Below are positions 26,157-36,280 of a DNA stretch of 64,000 bases, one piece after another. How positions within the stretch are numbered: the stretch's first letter is position 1; every line of letters starts with the position of its first letter. The DNA comes from Bosea sp. F3-2 (GTDB lineage Bacteria > Pseudomonadota > Alphaproteobacteria > Rhizobiales > Beijerinckiaceae), in assembly GCF_008253865.1 (NCBI RefSeq), contig NZ_CP042331.1, positions 2,108,001-2,172,000 of the forward strand. The letters are read 5' to 3'. The notes below the pieces were generated by a model. That model saw only the letters and a program-made list of their open reading frames with translations, did not search any database and was not told the origin of the DNA. Position numbers and translations under genes: made by a program.

Positions 26157-26357
26157 AGAGCATCGTTTATGGCATCAGGATCGACGATCCTGGAATTTTT
26201 GCACCTGGCTGGAACCGGCCCACACTTGCGACAGGCCGCGCCCGGTCCAGGAAGGAACGAATCCCGGAATCCCGTCTGCCTGATGGCCTCTGGACCGCAG
26301 CAGCAAGCAAACAGAAGGTGTGCCAATGACAGCGACCAATGTGTGGAATCATCTGCG

Positions 26358-27833
26358 ATGCCTGTAACGGACGCCCTCACCCGCCACCTCAAAGCACGGC
26401 ACAAATTCTCCGTCGTCGACCGGCTTGAGTGCCTTGGATCACCTGCTTCAGACCGCAGCTTTGACGTTTTCAATCCTTCCACGGGAGAGCTCCTGGCCCG
26501 ACTTCCCGATATGGGTAGAGAAGCAACCAAAGCCGCGATCGATAAAGCCCATGCGGCGCAGTCAGAATGGGCTGCATTGACGGCGCGCGACCGAAGCGAT
26601 GCACTCTGGCGCTGGCATCAGCTGATTGTACAACACACCGATGACCTTTCCGCCATTCTGACAGCAGAAATGGGAAAGCCACTCGCGGAAGCGCGATCGG
26701 AAATTTCGCATGCCGCGGCCTACTTGCAGTGGTATGCCGAGGAGGCCAATCGCATTTATGGGGAAACCATTTCGGCGCCGTCTACTGACCGTCGCATGCT
26801 GGTGATCAAGCAACCGATCGGAGTAGTCGGCACCATCACACCTTGGAATTTTCCCGCATCAATGGTCGCCCGCAAGATATCGCCGGCGTTGGCCGCAGGT
26901 TGTACAATTGTGCTAAAGCCGGCTGAGCAGACCCCTCTCGTAGCGGGGGCAATGTTCTTGTTAGCCGAGGAAGCTGGTTTTCCCCGTGGCGTTGTAAATC
27001 TGATCTACGCGGCGGAAGGCAACGACGTCGGCCTTGAACTCTGCACGAACCCGAAGGTCCGCAAGATCAGCTTCACTGGATCCACTGAGGTTGGGCGCCT
27101 GCTCATGAGACAATGCGCCGAGCAGATCAAGAAATTGGGTCTGGAGCTGGGAGGCAACGCTCCGTTCATCGTCTTTGACGACGCGGATGTCGACGCAGCC
27201 GTCGATGGTGCGATTCAAGCCAAATTTCGAAATGCCGGCCAGACCTGTGTTTCCGCCAACCGCATTTATGTGCAGACAAAGGTGCATGAAGAGTTCGTGG
27301 AGAAATTTGTCACCCGCGTCCGGAAACTCGCGGTTGGTGACGGCTTCAGCTCGCATGCAGCCATTGGTCCGCTCATCGATAGCAACGCGATGAAAAAGGT
27401 CGAGGCGCATATCGCCGACGCTCTGGCAAAGGGCGGTGTCGTCCAATGCGGCGGCCAAAGACTAAAGAATGGAGCAACGTTTTTCGAGCCAACCGTCCTG
27501 ACCAACACATCTTCCAATATGCGCATTGCGCACGAAGAAATCTTTGGCCCTGTTGCGCCCATCATATGCTTCGAAGATGCCGACCAAGTCATTCGCGAAG
27601 CAAATGACACCATTTACGGTCTAGCTGCCTATTTCTATGCCTCCAACTTAAAGCGCGTTTGGCGTGTGTCTGAAGCGCTTGAATACGGCATGGTTGGCAT
27701 CAATACCGGCCGAATGTCATCGGAAGCCGCGCCATTCGGTGGCATCAAGCAATCTGGCATTGGCCGCGAAGGCTCCCGACATGGGTTGGATGACTACTTG
27801 GAGATGAAGTATATTTGTATGGGAGGAATTTGA
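26358..27833 (+). CDS. NAD(P)-dependent aldehyde dehydrogenase (succinate-semialdehyde dehydrogenase-like)
   Basis: A 491-residue enzyme of normal ALDH length. The start MPVTDALTRHLKARHKF was chosen because the 63 residues before it in the open frame are not ALDH-like. Active-site Glu263 is in LELGGNAPF and the nucleophile Cys297 in NAGQTCVSANR. TITPWNFPASM and the C-terminal EAAPFGGIKQSGIGREG match GabD-type enzymes. A 13-codon frame (26326-26367) with an upstream AGAAGG overlaps the start and might couple translation. It is divergent from the aminotransferase operon and could oxidise the semialdehyde that operon makes. Confidence 0.9.
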   Translation: MPVTDALTRHLKARHKFSVVDRLECLGSPASDRSFDVFNPSTGELLARLPDMGREATKAAIDKAHAAQSEWAALTARDRSDALWRWHQLIVQHTDDLSAILTAEMGKPLAEARSEISHAAAYLQWYAEEANRIYGETISAPSTDRRMLVIKQPIGVVGTITPWNFPASMVARKISPALAAGCTIVLKPAEQTPLVAGAMFLLAEEAGFPRGVVNLIYAAEGNDVGLELCTNPKVRKISFTGSTEVGRLLMRQCAEQIKKLGLELGGNAPFIVFDDADVDAAVDGAIQAKFRNAGQTCVSANRIYVQTKVHEEFVEKFVTRVRKLAVGDGFSSHAAIGPLIDSNAMKKVEAHIADALAKGGVVQCGGQRLKNGATFFEPTVLTNTSSNMRIAHEEIFGPVAPIICFEDADQVIREANDTIYGLAAYFYASNLKRVWRVSEALEYGMVGINTGRMSSEAAPFGGIKQSGIGREGSRHGLDDYLEMKYICMGGI

Positions 27834-28031
27834 ACCTTATTGAGCCAACGCGTTTCATGCAACGCCGATGGATCAACTTTCGATCTGGCGTTTCCACGAC
27901 CGTATCCTCCCCTGGAAAGCCATTCTCGCGCATGCAGCCGATGACAGGGGTTCATCCGGGCAACCCCGGCGGCCGGGCGGCGCGCGCGAGCCCGGACACC
28001 TGACGACGGATACGCCCAAGGGGCCTGTCCT

Positions 28032-28886
28032 TCAGGCTTCCGGTGCCCCGGTGCGCCGCGCCAGCAGCGCGAGCAGCAAGTGCCGGTCAGAAATGCTCGC
28101 TCGCGAGGCTTCATGCTGCCTTCCCGCCAGGTATCCGACAGCTAGGAGCAAGAAGAGCACGATCGCGGACGAGAGGTCGATGCTCGAACCGGCTGGAGCA
28201 ATCGCCGGAATCGGTCGAGGAGCTCCGCCAATCACGAGCACCGATGCGATCACGATGACTGCGGCCGCGAGAACCAGGATGTTCAGCCAGGAGACCCAAG
28301 ATGCCGAAACCGAGGCATCGGGGAGACCGGGTGAGGTCTCCGGACGTAGGCGACGATCAGGGGGCACAGCAGCCGCGCTGACAGGTTGTGCGGCTATTCG
28401 GTTCCGGTCAGAGATTCTCTCCCCCGCTGATCGAGGTGCTGCGTCGTCGGGGGCGATTTCCTCGGCGAAGCGCTTGAAGAAGGCATCGGACATCTTGCGC
28501 GCAGTCGCGTCTATGAGGCGGCCGCCCAACTGGGACAGCTTTCCACCGATCTGAGCCGATACGGAATAACGCAAGATCGTCGCATCACCATCGGCCACCA
28601 GGCCGACCTCCGCCGACCCTTTCGCAAAGCCCGCGACGCCTCCTTGCCCTTCGCCCGTGATACGGTAGCCGTTCGGCGGATCGAGGTCGGACAATGTCAC
28701 CGCACCCTGGAATCTTGCCGAAACGGGGCCGACCTTTATGACAGCGACCGCCGTCATCTCCGTGTCAGAGTGTTTATCGAGTTCCTGGCAGCCGGGAATG
28801 CATTTCCGCAGGATTTCAGGATCGTTCAACGCGGCCCAAACCACGTCGCGCGGGGCTTCGATACGTTGTTCACCGGACATATCCAT
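28032..28886 (-). CDS. CoxG-like SRPBCC protein with C-terminal membrane segments
   Basis: A 284-residue protein. Residues 1-145 are the CoxG (carbon monoxide dehydrogenase subunit G) domain: MDMSGEQRIEAPRDVVWAALNDPEILRKCIPGCQELDK, then GGKLSQLGGRLIDATARKMSDAFFKRF. A polar linker follows. Two hydrophobic stretches (WLNILVLAAAVIVIASVLVIGG and IVLFLLLAVGYLAG) would anchor it in the membrane. CoxG recruits CO dehydrogenase to the membrane; relatives accompany other molybdenum hydroxylases. It is co-directional with the aldehyde dehydrogenase upstream and divergent from the CoxM/S/L-type operon, so it probably serves that enzyme. Confidence 0.88.
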   Translation of the reverse strand: MDMSGEQRIEAPRDVVWAALNDPEILRKCIPGCQELDKHSDTEMTAVAVIKVGPVSARFQGAVTLSDLDPPNGYRITGEGQGGVAGFAKGSAEVGLVADGDATILRYSVSAQIGGKLSQLGGRLIDATARKMSDAFFKRFAEEIAPDDAAPRSAGERISDRNRIAAQPVSAAAVPPDRRLRPETSPGLPDASVSASWVSWLNILVLAAAVIVIASVLVIGGAPRPIPAIAPAGSSIDLSSAIVLFLLLAVGYLAGRQHEASRASISDRHLLLALLARRTGAPEA

Positions 28887-28904
28887 GGCGTTTCTCCCAG
28901 TGCT

Positions 28905-30398
28905 CTAGTTGGCCTGCCCGATGCCGCCGAGGCAGACGTATTTGATTTCGAGATAGTCCTCGATGCCGTATTTCGAGCCTTCGCGACCGAGCCCTGATGA
29001 CTTGACGCCGCCGAAGGGGGCGACCTCGGTCGAGACCAGCCCTTCATTGGCGCCGACGATGCCGGCCTCCAGCGCATCAGCCACACGCATCACGCGGCCG
29101 ATGTCGCGGCTGTAGAAGTAGGCGGCCAGGCCGAACTCGCTGTCGTTCGCCATGGCGATCGCCTCAGCTTCGGTTTCAAAGCGGATCAGCGGTGCGAGCG
29201 GCCCGAACGTCTCTTCATGGAAGGCCAGTGCGGACGGCGGGACGTCGACGAGCACGGTCGGCTCGAAGAAGTTGCCGCCAAGATCGTGCCGCTTCCCGCC
29301 GACCACCACTCGCGCACCTTTGGCCAGCGCGTCGCGGACGTGTTCGTCGACCTTGTCGACGGCGGCGGCATTAATGAGCGGCCCCTGCGTCACACCCTCG
29401 TTCATGCCGTCGCCAACCTTGAGCTGACCAACGGCCTGCGCGAGCTTCTCCGCAAAGCGATCATAAACCCCGGCCTGCACCAGGAAGCGGTTTGCGCAAA
29501 CGCAGGTCTGACCGGTGTTGCGATATTTCGAGGCCATCGCACCTTTTACCGCCTCGTCAAGATCGGCGTCGTCGAAGACGATGAAGGGGGCGTTGCCACC
29601 CAGCTCCATGCTCGTCTTCTTCACCGTCGGTGCGCATTGCGACAACAGGATCGAGCCCACCCGAGTGGAGCCGGTAAAGGAGAGCTTACGGATCAACGGA
29701 TTCGCGCACAGCTCCTTGCCACATTCGGAGGACGGGCCCGTCACGATGTTGCAGACTCCGGGAGGAAGGCCGGCTCGTTCGGCGAGAACGCCGAGCGCCA
29801 GCGCCGAGAACGGAGTCTCGCTCGCCGGGCGAATAACGCCCGTGCAGCCGGCAGCCCAGCCAGGCCCCGCCTTGCGCGTAATCATCGCCGCCGGAAAGTT
29901 CCAGGGCGTGATCGCCGCGAAGACGCCGATCGGCTCCTTCTGGACGATTATTCGGCGCCCCGCGACCGGAGCAGGGATCGTATCACCATAAACCCGCTTG
30001 GCCTCTTCGCCGAACCACTCGATGAACGAAGCCGCGTAGACGATTTCGCCTTTCGCCTCTGCGAACGGCTTTCCCTGCTCAGCCGTCATGATGCGAGCCA
30101 GATCATCCTGGTTTTCCAGCATGAGCTCGAACAGTCGACGAAGGATCGCGGCCCGTTCCTTGCCGGTCTTGGCTTTCCACGCTGGCTGCGCCTCATGTGC
30201 GGCCGCAACCGCTTTTGCGACCTCTTCCCGCCGCAGCGACGGGACATGACCAATGACCGTTCCTGTCGCTGGATTCATCACCGCGATCACGTCGCGTCCA
30301 ACAGTGCCGATCCACTCGCCACCGACAAGGTTTGCTTCGAGGAACAGGCCGGGATCATCGAGGGATTCCCGTAGCCCTTTGCTAGGCGCAGCCTTCAT
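28905..30398 (-). CDS. Aldehyde dehydrogenase, GabD / succinate-semialdehyde dehydrogenase type
   Basis: A 497-residue ALDH starting MKAAPSKGLRESL, with AGGAGG seven bases upstream. Glu265 is in MELGGNAPF and the catalytic Cys299 in NTGQTCVCANR. EVAPFGGVKSSGLGREGSKYGIEDYLEIKY closes the protein, as in GabD enzymes. The usual VLKPA lysine of the cofactor site is VIRPA here (R190), a mild departure. It is 18 bases upstream of coxG and divergent from the thioesterase operon. It shares the gap that contains one of the three HxlR-type sites. The aldehyde substrate is unknown. Confidence 0.9.
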   Translation of the reverse strand: MKAAPSKGLRESLDDPGLFLEANLVGGEWIGTVGRDVIAVMNPATGTVIGHVPSLRREEVAKAVAAAHEAQPAWKAKTGKERAAILRRLFELMLENQDDLARIMTAEQGKPFAEAKGEIVYAASFIEWFGEEAKRVYGDTIPAPVAGRRIIVQKEPIGVFAAITPWNFPAAMITRKAGPGWAAGCTGVIRPASETPFSALALGVLAERAGLPPGVCNIVTGPSSECGKELCANPLIRKLSFTGSTRVGSILLSQCAPTVKKTSMELGGNAPFIVFDDADLDEAVKGAMASKYRNTGQTCVCANRFLVQAGVYDRFAEKLAQAVGQLKVGDGMNEGVTQGPLINAAAVDKVDEHVRDALAKGARVVVGGKRHDLGGNFFEPTVLVDVPPSALAFHEETFGPLAPLIRFETEAEAIAMANDSEFGLAAYFYSRDIGRVMRVADALEAGIVGANEGLVSTEVAPFGGVKSSGLGREGSKYGIEDYLEIKYVCLGGIGQAN

Positions 30399-30459
30399 TT
30401 GCACGTCCTCCTGTCGCACCGGGCTGGGCCTGGGTTCTCACCTCGAAGCGCCGAGTGCC

Positions 30460-30496
30460 TTGACATCTCCTAACACAGTCTAATAATGCAAGTCAC
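30460..30496 (+). promoter_or_regulatory. Promoter with HxlR-type 20-bp element, site 1
   Basis: TTGACA (30460-30465) is followed after 15 bases by TAATAA. The element AGTCTAATAATGCAAGTCAC (30477-30496) covers the -10 region and ends just before the AGGAGG of the thioesterase gene. The same element occurs at 40958 and 43509, so this is a repressible promoter of one regulon. It lies between two divergent genes and may act on both. Confidence 0.7.
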
Positions 30497-30508
30497 TAGG
30501 AGGAAACG

Positions 30509-30988
30509 ATGGCTGAGCCACAAAACGCAGCCCTGAAGGCGGGGTCCGATCGGCCCGCCCGCGGGCGCCGGCAGGATTATGTGTTGTCGCGGCTTATTCC
30601 GACGCGCTGGATGGACAACGACGTCTACGGCCATGTGAACAACGTCGTTTACTACTCATTCTTCGATACGGCGGTGAACGCGGAGCTGATCGAGCGCGCG
30701 CTGCTCGATCCCGCTTCAAGCGACGTGATTGGCCTCGTCGCCGAGACCGGCTGCCGCTACCACGCATCGCTCTCCTTCCCCGACAAGGTCACCGCGATGC
30801 TGCGTGTCGCCCATCTCGGCCGCTCCAGCGTCCACTACGAGATCGGCCTGTTCGGGAGCAGCGAGGATCTCGCCGCGGCCGAAGGGCACTTCGTCCACGT
30901 CTATGTCGACAGCCAGACCCGGCGACCCACCGCACTGCCTGAGGCACTGCGCAACTTCCTCGAAACTCTGCGGACCGAACGCACATGA
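30509..30988 (+). CDS. Acyl-CoA thioesterase, 4-hydroxybenzoyl-CoA thioesterase (hotdog) family
   Basis: A 159-residue hotdog-fold protein with AGGAGG upstream of its ATG. The core motif is TRWMDNDVYGHVNNVVYYSFFDTA, with the catalytic Asp in MDNDVYGHVNN as in YbgC/FcbC-type thioesterases. It would release a free acid from an acyl-CoA in the cytoplasm. It is the first gene of an operon that runs through the enoyl-CoA hydratase, the molybdenum hydroxylase subunits, an SDR and an acyl-CoA ligase. Its stop overlaps the next start (ATGA). The acyl group is unknown. Confidence 0.88.
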   Translation: MAEPQNAALKAGSDRPARGRRQDYVLSRLIPTRWMDNDVYGHVNNVVYYSFFDTAVNAELIERALLDPASSDVIGLVAETGCRYHASLSFPDKVTAMLRVAHLGRSSVHYEIGLFGSSEDLAAAEGHFVHVYVDSQTRRPTALPEALRNFLETLRTERT

Positions 30989-31767
30989 CGATCATCGACG
31001 GCATCGACCTGTCGCGTGAAGGAGCGATCGCAACCGTCACGCTGAACCACCCGGCGCGGAAGAACGCTGTCACCTTCGCGATGTGGCAGGCGCTCGCTGA
31101 TATTTTTGCAGAGTTCGGACGAGACCAGACCTTGCGAGGCGTCATCCTCACGGGGGCGGGCTCGACCTTCTCGGCTGGCGCGGATATTGGCGACTTCGAG
31201 CAGACCCGAGCTTCGACCGAGCAGGGAATTGCCTACGAGGTCGCGGTCGACGCCGCCTGCGATGCGATAGCTGCCCTGGGCAGGCCGGTCGTCGCAGCCA
31301 TTCAGGGGCATTGCTACGGCGGCGCCTGCAATCTCGCCATGGCCTGCGATTTTCGCATCATCTCCGCCGACGCCCGGATGGCCATCCCTGCTGCCAAGCT
31401 TTCCATCGTCTATGGCGTGAAGGGCACGGCTCGACTGCTCGGACTGGTCGGTCTCGCGGAAGCGAAGCGCATCTTCTTCTCGGCGCAACCCTTCAATGCT
31501 GCCCACGCCCTGCGGGTCGGCTTCGCGCAAGGGATCGCCGAAGACCCGCTCGCAGGCGCAAAGGCGCTTCTGGAGGATTTCTCGGATTTGGCCCCGCTCT
31601 CGATCGCCGGAGCCAAGGCCATTCTGAACGGTCTCGCCATGACGGATCAGCCGTTCGACGCCCAGGGCGCAGATGCACATATCCTGCGCGCCCTGAACAG
31701 TGCCGACTATGCGGAAGGTCGCGCCGCTTTCGCACAAAAGCGCCCACCGCGGTTTCAAGGGGTCTGA
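30985..31767 (+). CDS. Enoyl-CoA hydratase/isomerase family protein
   Basis: A 260-residue crotonase-fold protein. The oxyanion-hole segments are TGAGSTFSAGADIGDF and AIQGHCYGGACNLAMACDFRI. The glutamate pair of classic hydratases is replaced: residues after the second oxyanion motif read IPAAKLSIVYGVKGTARL, so the reaction may be isomerisation, hydrolysis or a ring reaction and not simple hydration. It overlaps the thioesterase gene by four bases and lies two bases before the CoxM-type gene, which argues for a shared pathway of CoA thioesters. Confidence 0.88.
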   Translation: MTIIDGIDLSREGAIATVTLNHPARKNAVTFAMWQALADIFAEFGRDQTLRGVILTGAGSTFSAGADIGDFEQTRASTEQGIAYEVAVDAACDAIAALGRPVVAAIQGHCYGGACNLAMACDFRIISADARMAIPAAKLSIVYGVKGTARLLGLVGLAEAKRIFFSAQPFNAAHALRVGFAQGIAEDPLAGAKALLEDFSDLAPLSIAGAKAILNGLAMTDQPFDAQGADAHILRALNSADYAEGRAAFAQKRPPRFQGV

Positions 31768-31768
31768 C

Positions 31769-32643
31769 GTGAAACCCGCCGCATTCGACTATGTCAGGGC
31801 CGAAAGCGTCGCGCATGCCGCCGAAGTGCTTGCCGGCGCAGGCGGTGACGGCAAGGTGATCGCCGGCGGGCAAAGCCTGATGCCGATGGTGAACTTTCGC
31901 CTCGTGAAGCCGTCGGTGCTGGTGGACATCAACGCGATCGCGGGCCTCGACCGGGTGGAGCTGGACGGCTCGCGCCTTCGCATCGGGGCTCTGGTGCGGC
32001 ATTTCACGACCGCGCGCGACTCCGTCATCGCGCGACATGCTCCCATCGTGACCGAGGCGATGAAGCATGTCGCGCATCTCACCGTGCGCAATCGCGGCAC
32101 GTTCTGCGGCAGCGTCTGCCATGCGGATCCGGCCGCCGAAATGCCGATGATGACCGTGCTGCTGGACGGGCAGATCCATGCTGTCTCGGCTCGGGGACCG
32201 CGGATCGTACCGATCAGCGAGTTCTTCGCTGGCTCGCTCGTCACGTCACTGGAGCCCGACGAGGTCGTCACCGCCATCGATCTCGCGACAACGCCGCGGG
32301 ACACGGGATACGGCTTCCACGAATTCGCCAGGCGTCATGGCGACTATGCGCTGGCGGCTGTAGCAGTCCTGATGAGGCTTGAGGACGGCAAGGCGCGCGA
32401 TATCCGCATCGCGGTGATGGGCGTTGGCGAGATGCCGAGCCGCGTTCCAACCGCAGAAGAGGTCATCGAAGGCAACGAGCTCTCCGAACCGATGATCATG
32501 CGGGCCGTCGAGAGCTTGCGCGCTGCCATATCACCGAACAGCGATCTGAACGCTTCGGCCGACTACCGGCGTCATCTTGCGGGAGCGCTCGCCGGTCGCG
32601 CGATCCGCGATGCTTGGTCGCGCGCCAGGGAGGCCGTGCTGCC

Positions 32644-32647
<4 letters not shown>
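31769..32647 (+). CDS. Molybdenum hydroxylase FAD subunit (CoxM / xanthine dehydrogenase family)
   Basis: A 292-residue FAD-binding subunit. A GTG start at 31769 gives VKPAAFDYVRAESV, the usual beginning. AAGGGG stretches upstream serve as ribosome site, and the longer frame overlaps the preceding gene. FAD motifs are VIAGGQSLMPMVNFRL and TVRNRGTFCGSVCHADPAAEMP. There is no insertion that could hold a 4Fe-4S cluster, which argues against a 4-hydroxybenzoyl-CoA reductase. It takes electrons from the CoxS-type subunit. The stop overlaps the next gene. Confidence 0.92.
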
Positions 32648-33125
<478 letters not shown>

Positions 33126-33129
<4 letters not shown>

Positions 33130-33884
33130 AGCTTCACTTCCTTTCGGGCGGGCGACTGCGCATGCGCCGTTCGATCTACCAGCCGGACGCCGCCAAGGAC
33201 GAAACGATCGAGCTGCCGGTTTCCTGCGCGTTGATCCGTCATCAGCAAGGCAACGTGCTTTTCGACACGGGGTGCAATCCGCAAGCCGCGACGGACCCTG
33301 AAGGGCGTTGGGGCGGCCTGGCCAGGATCATGACGCCGATCTTTGACGCCAATGACACGGTCGTACCGCAACTTGCCCAGCTCGGTCTCCGGCCAGACGA
33401 CATCGACATGGTCGTTTGCTCCCATCTCCACCCGGACCACTGCGGCTGCAACGAGGCCTTCCGCCACGCGAAGATCATGTGCCATGCCGCCGAGCTCGAA
33501 ACGGCCACGGCCGAGGGAGCTGACAAGCAAGGCTATCTCCCGAAGGAGTGGGATCAGCCAAACGGCTTCACCACCTTTGACCAGCAGCATGACCTTTTCG
33601 GCGATGGCCGCATTGTCCTCGTTCCGCTTCCCGGCCACACCCCGGGAACGACGGGGGCTCTTGTGCAGCTCGACCGAGACGGCCGCTTCCTGCTCGCCGC
33701 CGATGCGGCTCCGATGCGTGCTTCGCTCGACGGCATATTGGCGAAGAATAACTGGAATCAGGAGCTGGCAGCGGCCTCTGCTGCTGAAATCAGAAGCCTC
33801 GAAGCGGAAGGCGCCACCGTGATCTTCGGTCACGACGACGCGCAATGGACAGCGCTGCGCAAAGGCCGGGACTTCTACGAATGA
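33126..33884 (+). CDS. MBL-fold metallo-hydrolase (AHL lactonase-like), inserted between CoxS and CoxL genes
   Basis: A 252-residue metallo-beta-lactamase-fold protein. The metal site is CSHLHPDHCG (H100, H102, D104, H105), followed by PLPGHTPGTTGALV, DAAP and a terminal FGHDD. The N-terminal layout MKLHFLSGGRLRMRRSIY and SCALIRHQQGNVLFDTGCNP matches N-acyl homoserine lactonase-type hydrolases. Its start overlaps coxS and its stop overlaps coxL, so it is a fixed member of the operon. A ring-opening or ester-hydrolysing step acting on the hydroxylated product is more likely here than quorum quenching. Confidence 0.9.
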
Positions 33885-36280
33885 GCCAGGTCGATGCCTC
33901 GGTCGAGCTCAGGCCCAAGCTCGTCGGCGCGCGCATCAAGCGGACCGAGGACCCGCGCCTGCTGTCCGGCAACGGGCGCTATGTCGATGACATAACGCCA
34001 AAGGGCTTACTGCACGTCGCCCTGCGCCGCAGCGACCAGCCGCATGCCACGATCCGGTCGATCGATCTTGGCGACGTGTTCGACGTCCCGGGCGTCGTCG
34101 CCGTCTTCGATGCCACCGATCTGGAAGCCGACTTGCTGCCGGCGATCCCGACCTCGAAGATGAAGAACTACTATGCGACCCCGATCTGGCCGCTCGCCCG
34201 CGGCAAGGTCCGCTATGTCGGGGAGCCCGTCATCGCGGTCGTGGCCGACAGCCGCTACGCGGCGGAGGACGCCCTCGAACGCATCGTCATCGAATACGAG
34301 CCACTGCCGTTTGCGATCCGGCAGGTTGACGCCGTCGCGCCGGATGCGCCGCTCCTTCACGAAGAAGCTGGGACGAACGTCATCATCTCCCGCGAGTTTG
34401 AGCGAGGCGAGGTCGACGAGGTCTTTGCCCAGGCGCCCGTCACGGTTCGCGCGCGCTTCCGGATGACGCGGAAGACGGCGATGGCGATGGAAACGCGCTC
34501 CTATCTCGCGGAATGGGATCGCCGCAAACAGGCCCTGACCCTCCATTCCTCAACCAATATCCCGGGCATCATCCGCGACGTCCTGTCAGGGTGCCTCGAC
34601 TTGCCGGGCAACCGCATGCGCGTTGTCGCTCCCGATGTCGGCGGCAGCTTCGGCGGCAAGGGATCGCTCTATCACGAAGAGCTCCTGGTCTGCGTGCTCG
34701 CACGCAAGCTCGACCGGCCAGTCAAATACGTCAGCGATCGACTCGAGGACCTGACGGCAACGAGCCAGGCTTTCGACGAATTGATGGATGCCGAACTCGC
34801 CGTTGACGAAGAAGGCCATCTGCTGGGTCTGCGCGCCGACGTCATCGGCGATATCGGCGCCTATTCGATCTATCCGTGGACCGGTGCGCTTGAACCGGTC
34901 CAGGTCGTCAGCTTCCTGCCGGGCCCATATCGCATGGCGGCCTATCGCGGCCGGATACGCGGAGTCCTGACCCCAAAACCGCCGACCGGCCCCTATCGCG
35001 GCGTCGGCCGTCCAGCCTCGACCTTCGCCATGGAGCGCCTGGTCGATATGGCTGCGCGCAAGCTCGGGCTCGATCCGGCCGAGATGCGACGACGCAATCT
35101 CGTCAACGCCGAAGAATTCCCCTACCGCACCGGCTCCGGAATCATCTGGGATCGCTCGGCCTTTCAGGAATGCCTGCAAGCTGCCTGCGATTACGCCGAC
35201 TACCCCGCCTTGGTCCGTGAGCGGGATGAGGCTCGCCGCCAGGGACGATGGGTCGGCCTCGGTTTCGCCAGTTACGCCGAATTGACCGGCATCGGTTCAC
35301 GCATCGCAGTGGCTCCCGGCATGCCGATCAATACCGGCGTCGAGACCGCCAAGATCACCATCGACGCAACCGGGGCGATCACCGCGGATTTCGGCATCTC
35401 CTCGCACGGCCAAGGCCTCGAAACGACGCTGGCGCAGGTCATTGCCGACGAGCTTGGCTGTCGCATGGAGGATGTGGAGGTTCGCCACGGCGATTCCGCG
35501 CTCGTTCCGATGGGTACCGGAACCTATGCCAGCCGTTCCGCCGTCCTCGCCGGCGGCGCCGCGACGAAATCCTCGCATGTCGTCAAGGCGAAGGTGTTCA
35601 AGGCTGCGGCGCACCTGATGGACGTCCCAGTCGAGGACCTCGAGGCATCTCAGGGCATTGTGAGGTCGCGCTCATCCAACCGTTCGCTCACCTTCAAGGA
35701 GATCGCCCACGCGGTGTACGCCCAGATGGGGCGCATCCCGCATGATCAGCGCGAGGACCTCGTCGCAACGGAGAGCTACGACCCGTATTTCGGGACCGCG
35801 TGCTCGTCGACGCATCTCGCGATGGTCGAGATCGACCCGGAGACATTCGGCGTCACGGTGAAGCGCTTCGTCGTCGCCGAGGATTGCGGCCGGATCATCA
35901 ACCCGATGATCGTCGACGGTCAGGTCCACGGTGCCGTCGCCCAGGGCATTGGCGCCGCGCTGCTCGAAGAGGTCGTGCATGACGACGACGGCCAGTGCGT
36001 CACTGCCAGCCTGGCCGACTATCTCGTCCCGGTTGCGTCAGTCATTCCGCCGATCGGCATCGTCCATGTCGAAGCTGAATTGCCCAATACGATCGGTGGC
36101 TTCCGGGGCATGGGCGAAGGCGGGACCATCGGAGCTCCGGCTGCCATCGCCAACGCCGTATCCGACGCCCTCTCACCATTAGGCATCGAAATCGACACGC
36201 TGCCCGTCACGCCCGATCGGATCTTCCGGTTGGTCGAGGCGGCGCAGGCCAGGAACTCCAACCAAGGGACCACGACATGA
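33881..36280 (+). CDS. Molybdenum hydroxylase large subunit (CoxL / xanthine dehydrogenase family)
   Basis: A 799-residue molybdopterin-binding subunit starting MSQVDASVELRPKLVGARIKRTEDPRLLSGNGRYVDD. The cofactor-binding GGSFGGKG and the loop TGPYRGVGRPAS replace the AYRCSFR active loop of true CO dehydrogenases, so CO is not the substrate. The active-site glutamate E746 is in FRGMGEGGTIGAPAA. The enzyme would hydroxylate a heterocycle or aldehyde with water as oxygen source, using a Mo-pyranopterin cytosine dinucleotide cofactor. The start overlaps the MBL gene and the stop overlaps the SDR gene. Confidence 0.93.
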   Translation: MSQVDASVELRPKLVGARIKRTEDPRLLSGNGRYVDDITPKGLLHVALRRSDQPHATIRSIDLGDVFDVPGVVAVFDATDLEADLLPAIPTSKMKNYYATPIWPLARGKVRYVGEPVIAVVADSRYAAEDALERIVIEYEPLPFAIRQVDAVAPDAPLLHEEAGTNVIISREFERGEVDEVFAQAPVTVRARFRMTRKTAMAMETRSYLAEWDRRKQALTLHSSTNIPGIIRDVLSGCLDLPGNRMRVVAPDVGGSFGGKGSLYHEELLVCVLARKLDRPVKYVSDRLEDLTATSQAFDELMDAELAVDEEGHLLGLRADVIGDIGAYSIYPWTGALEPVQVVSFLPGPYRMAAYRGRIRGVLTPKPPTGPYRGVGRPASTFAMERLVDMAARKLGLDPAEMRRRNLVNAEEFPYRTGSGIIWDRSAFQECLQAACDYADYPALVRERDEARRQGRWVGLGFASYAELTGIGSRIAVAPGMPINTGVETAKITIDATGAITADFGISSHGQGLETTLAQVIADELGCRMEDVEVRHGDSALVPMGTGTYASRSAVLAGGAATKSSHVVKAKVFKAAAHLMDVPVEDLEASQGIVRSRSSNRSLTFKEIAHAVYAQMGRIPHDQREDLVATESYDPYFGTACSSTHLAMVEIDPETFGVTVKRFVVAEDCGRIINPMIVDGQVHGAVAQGIGAALLEEVVHDDDGQCVTASLADYLVPVASVIPPIGIVHVEAELPNTIGGFRGMGEGGTIGAPAAIANAVSDALSPLGIEIDTLPVTPDRIFRLVEAAQARNSNQGTTT

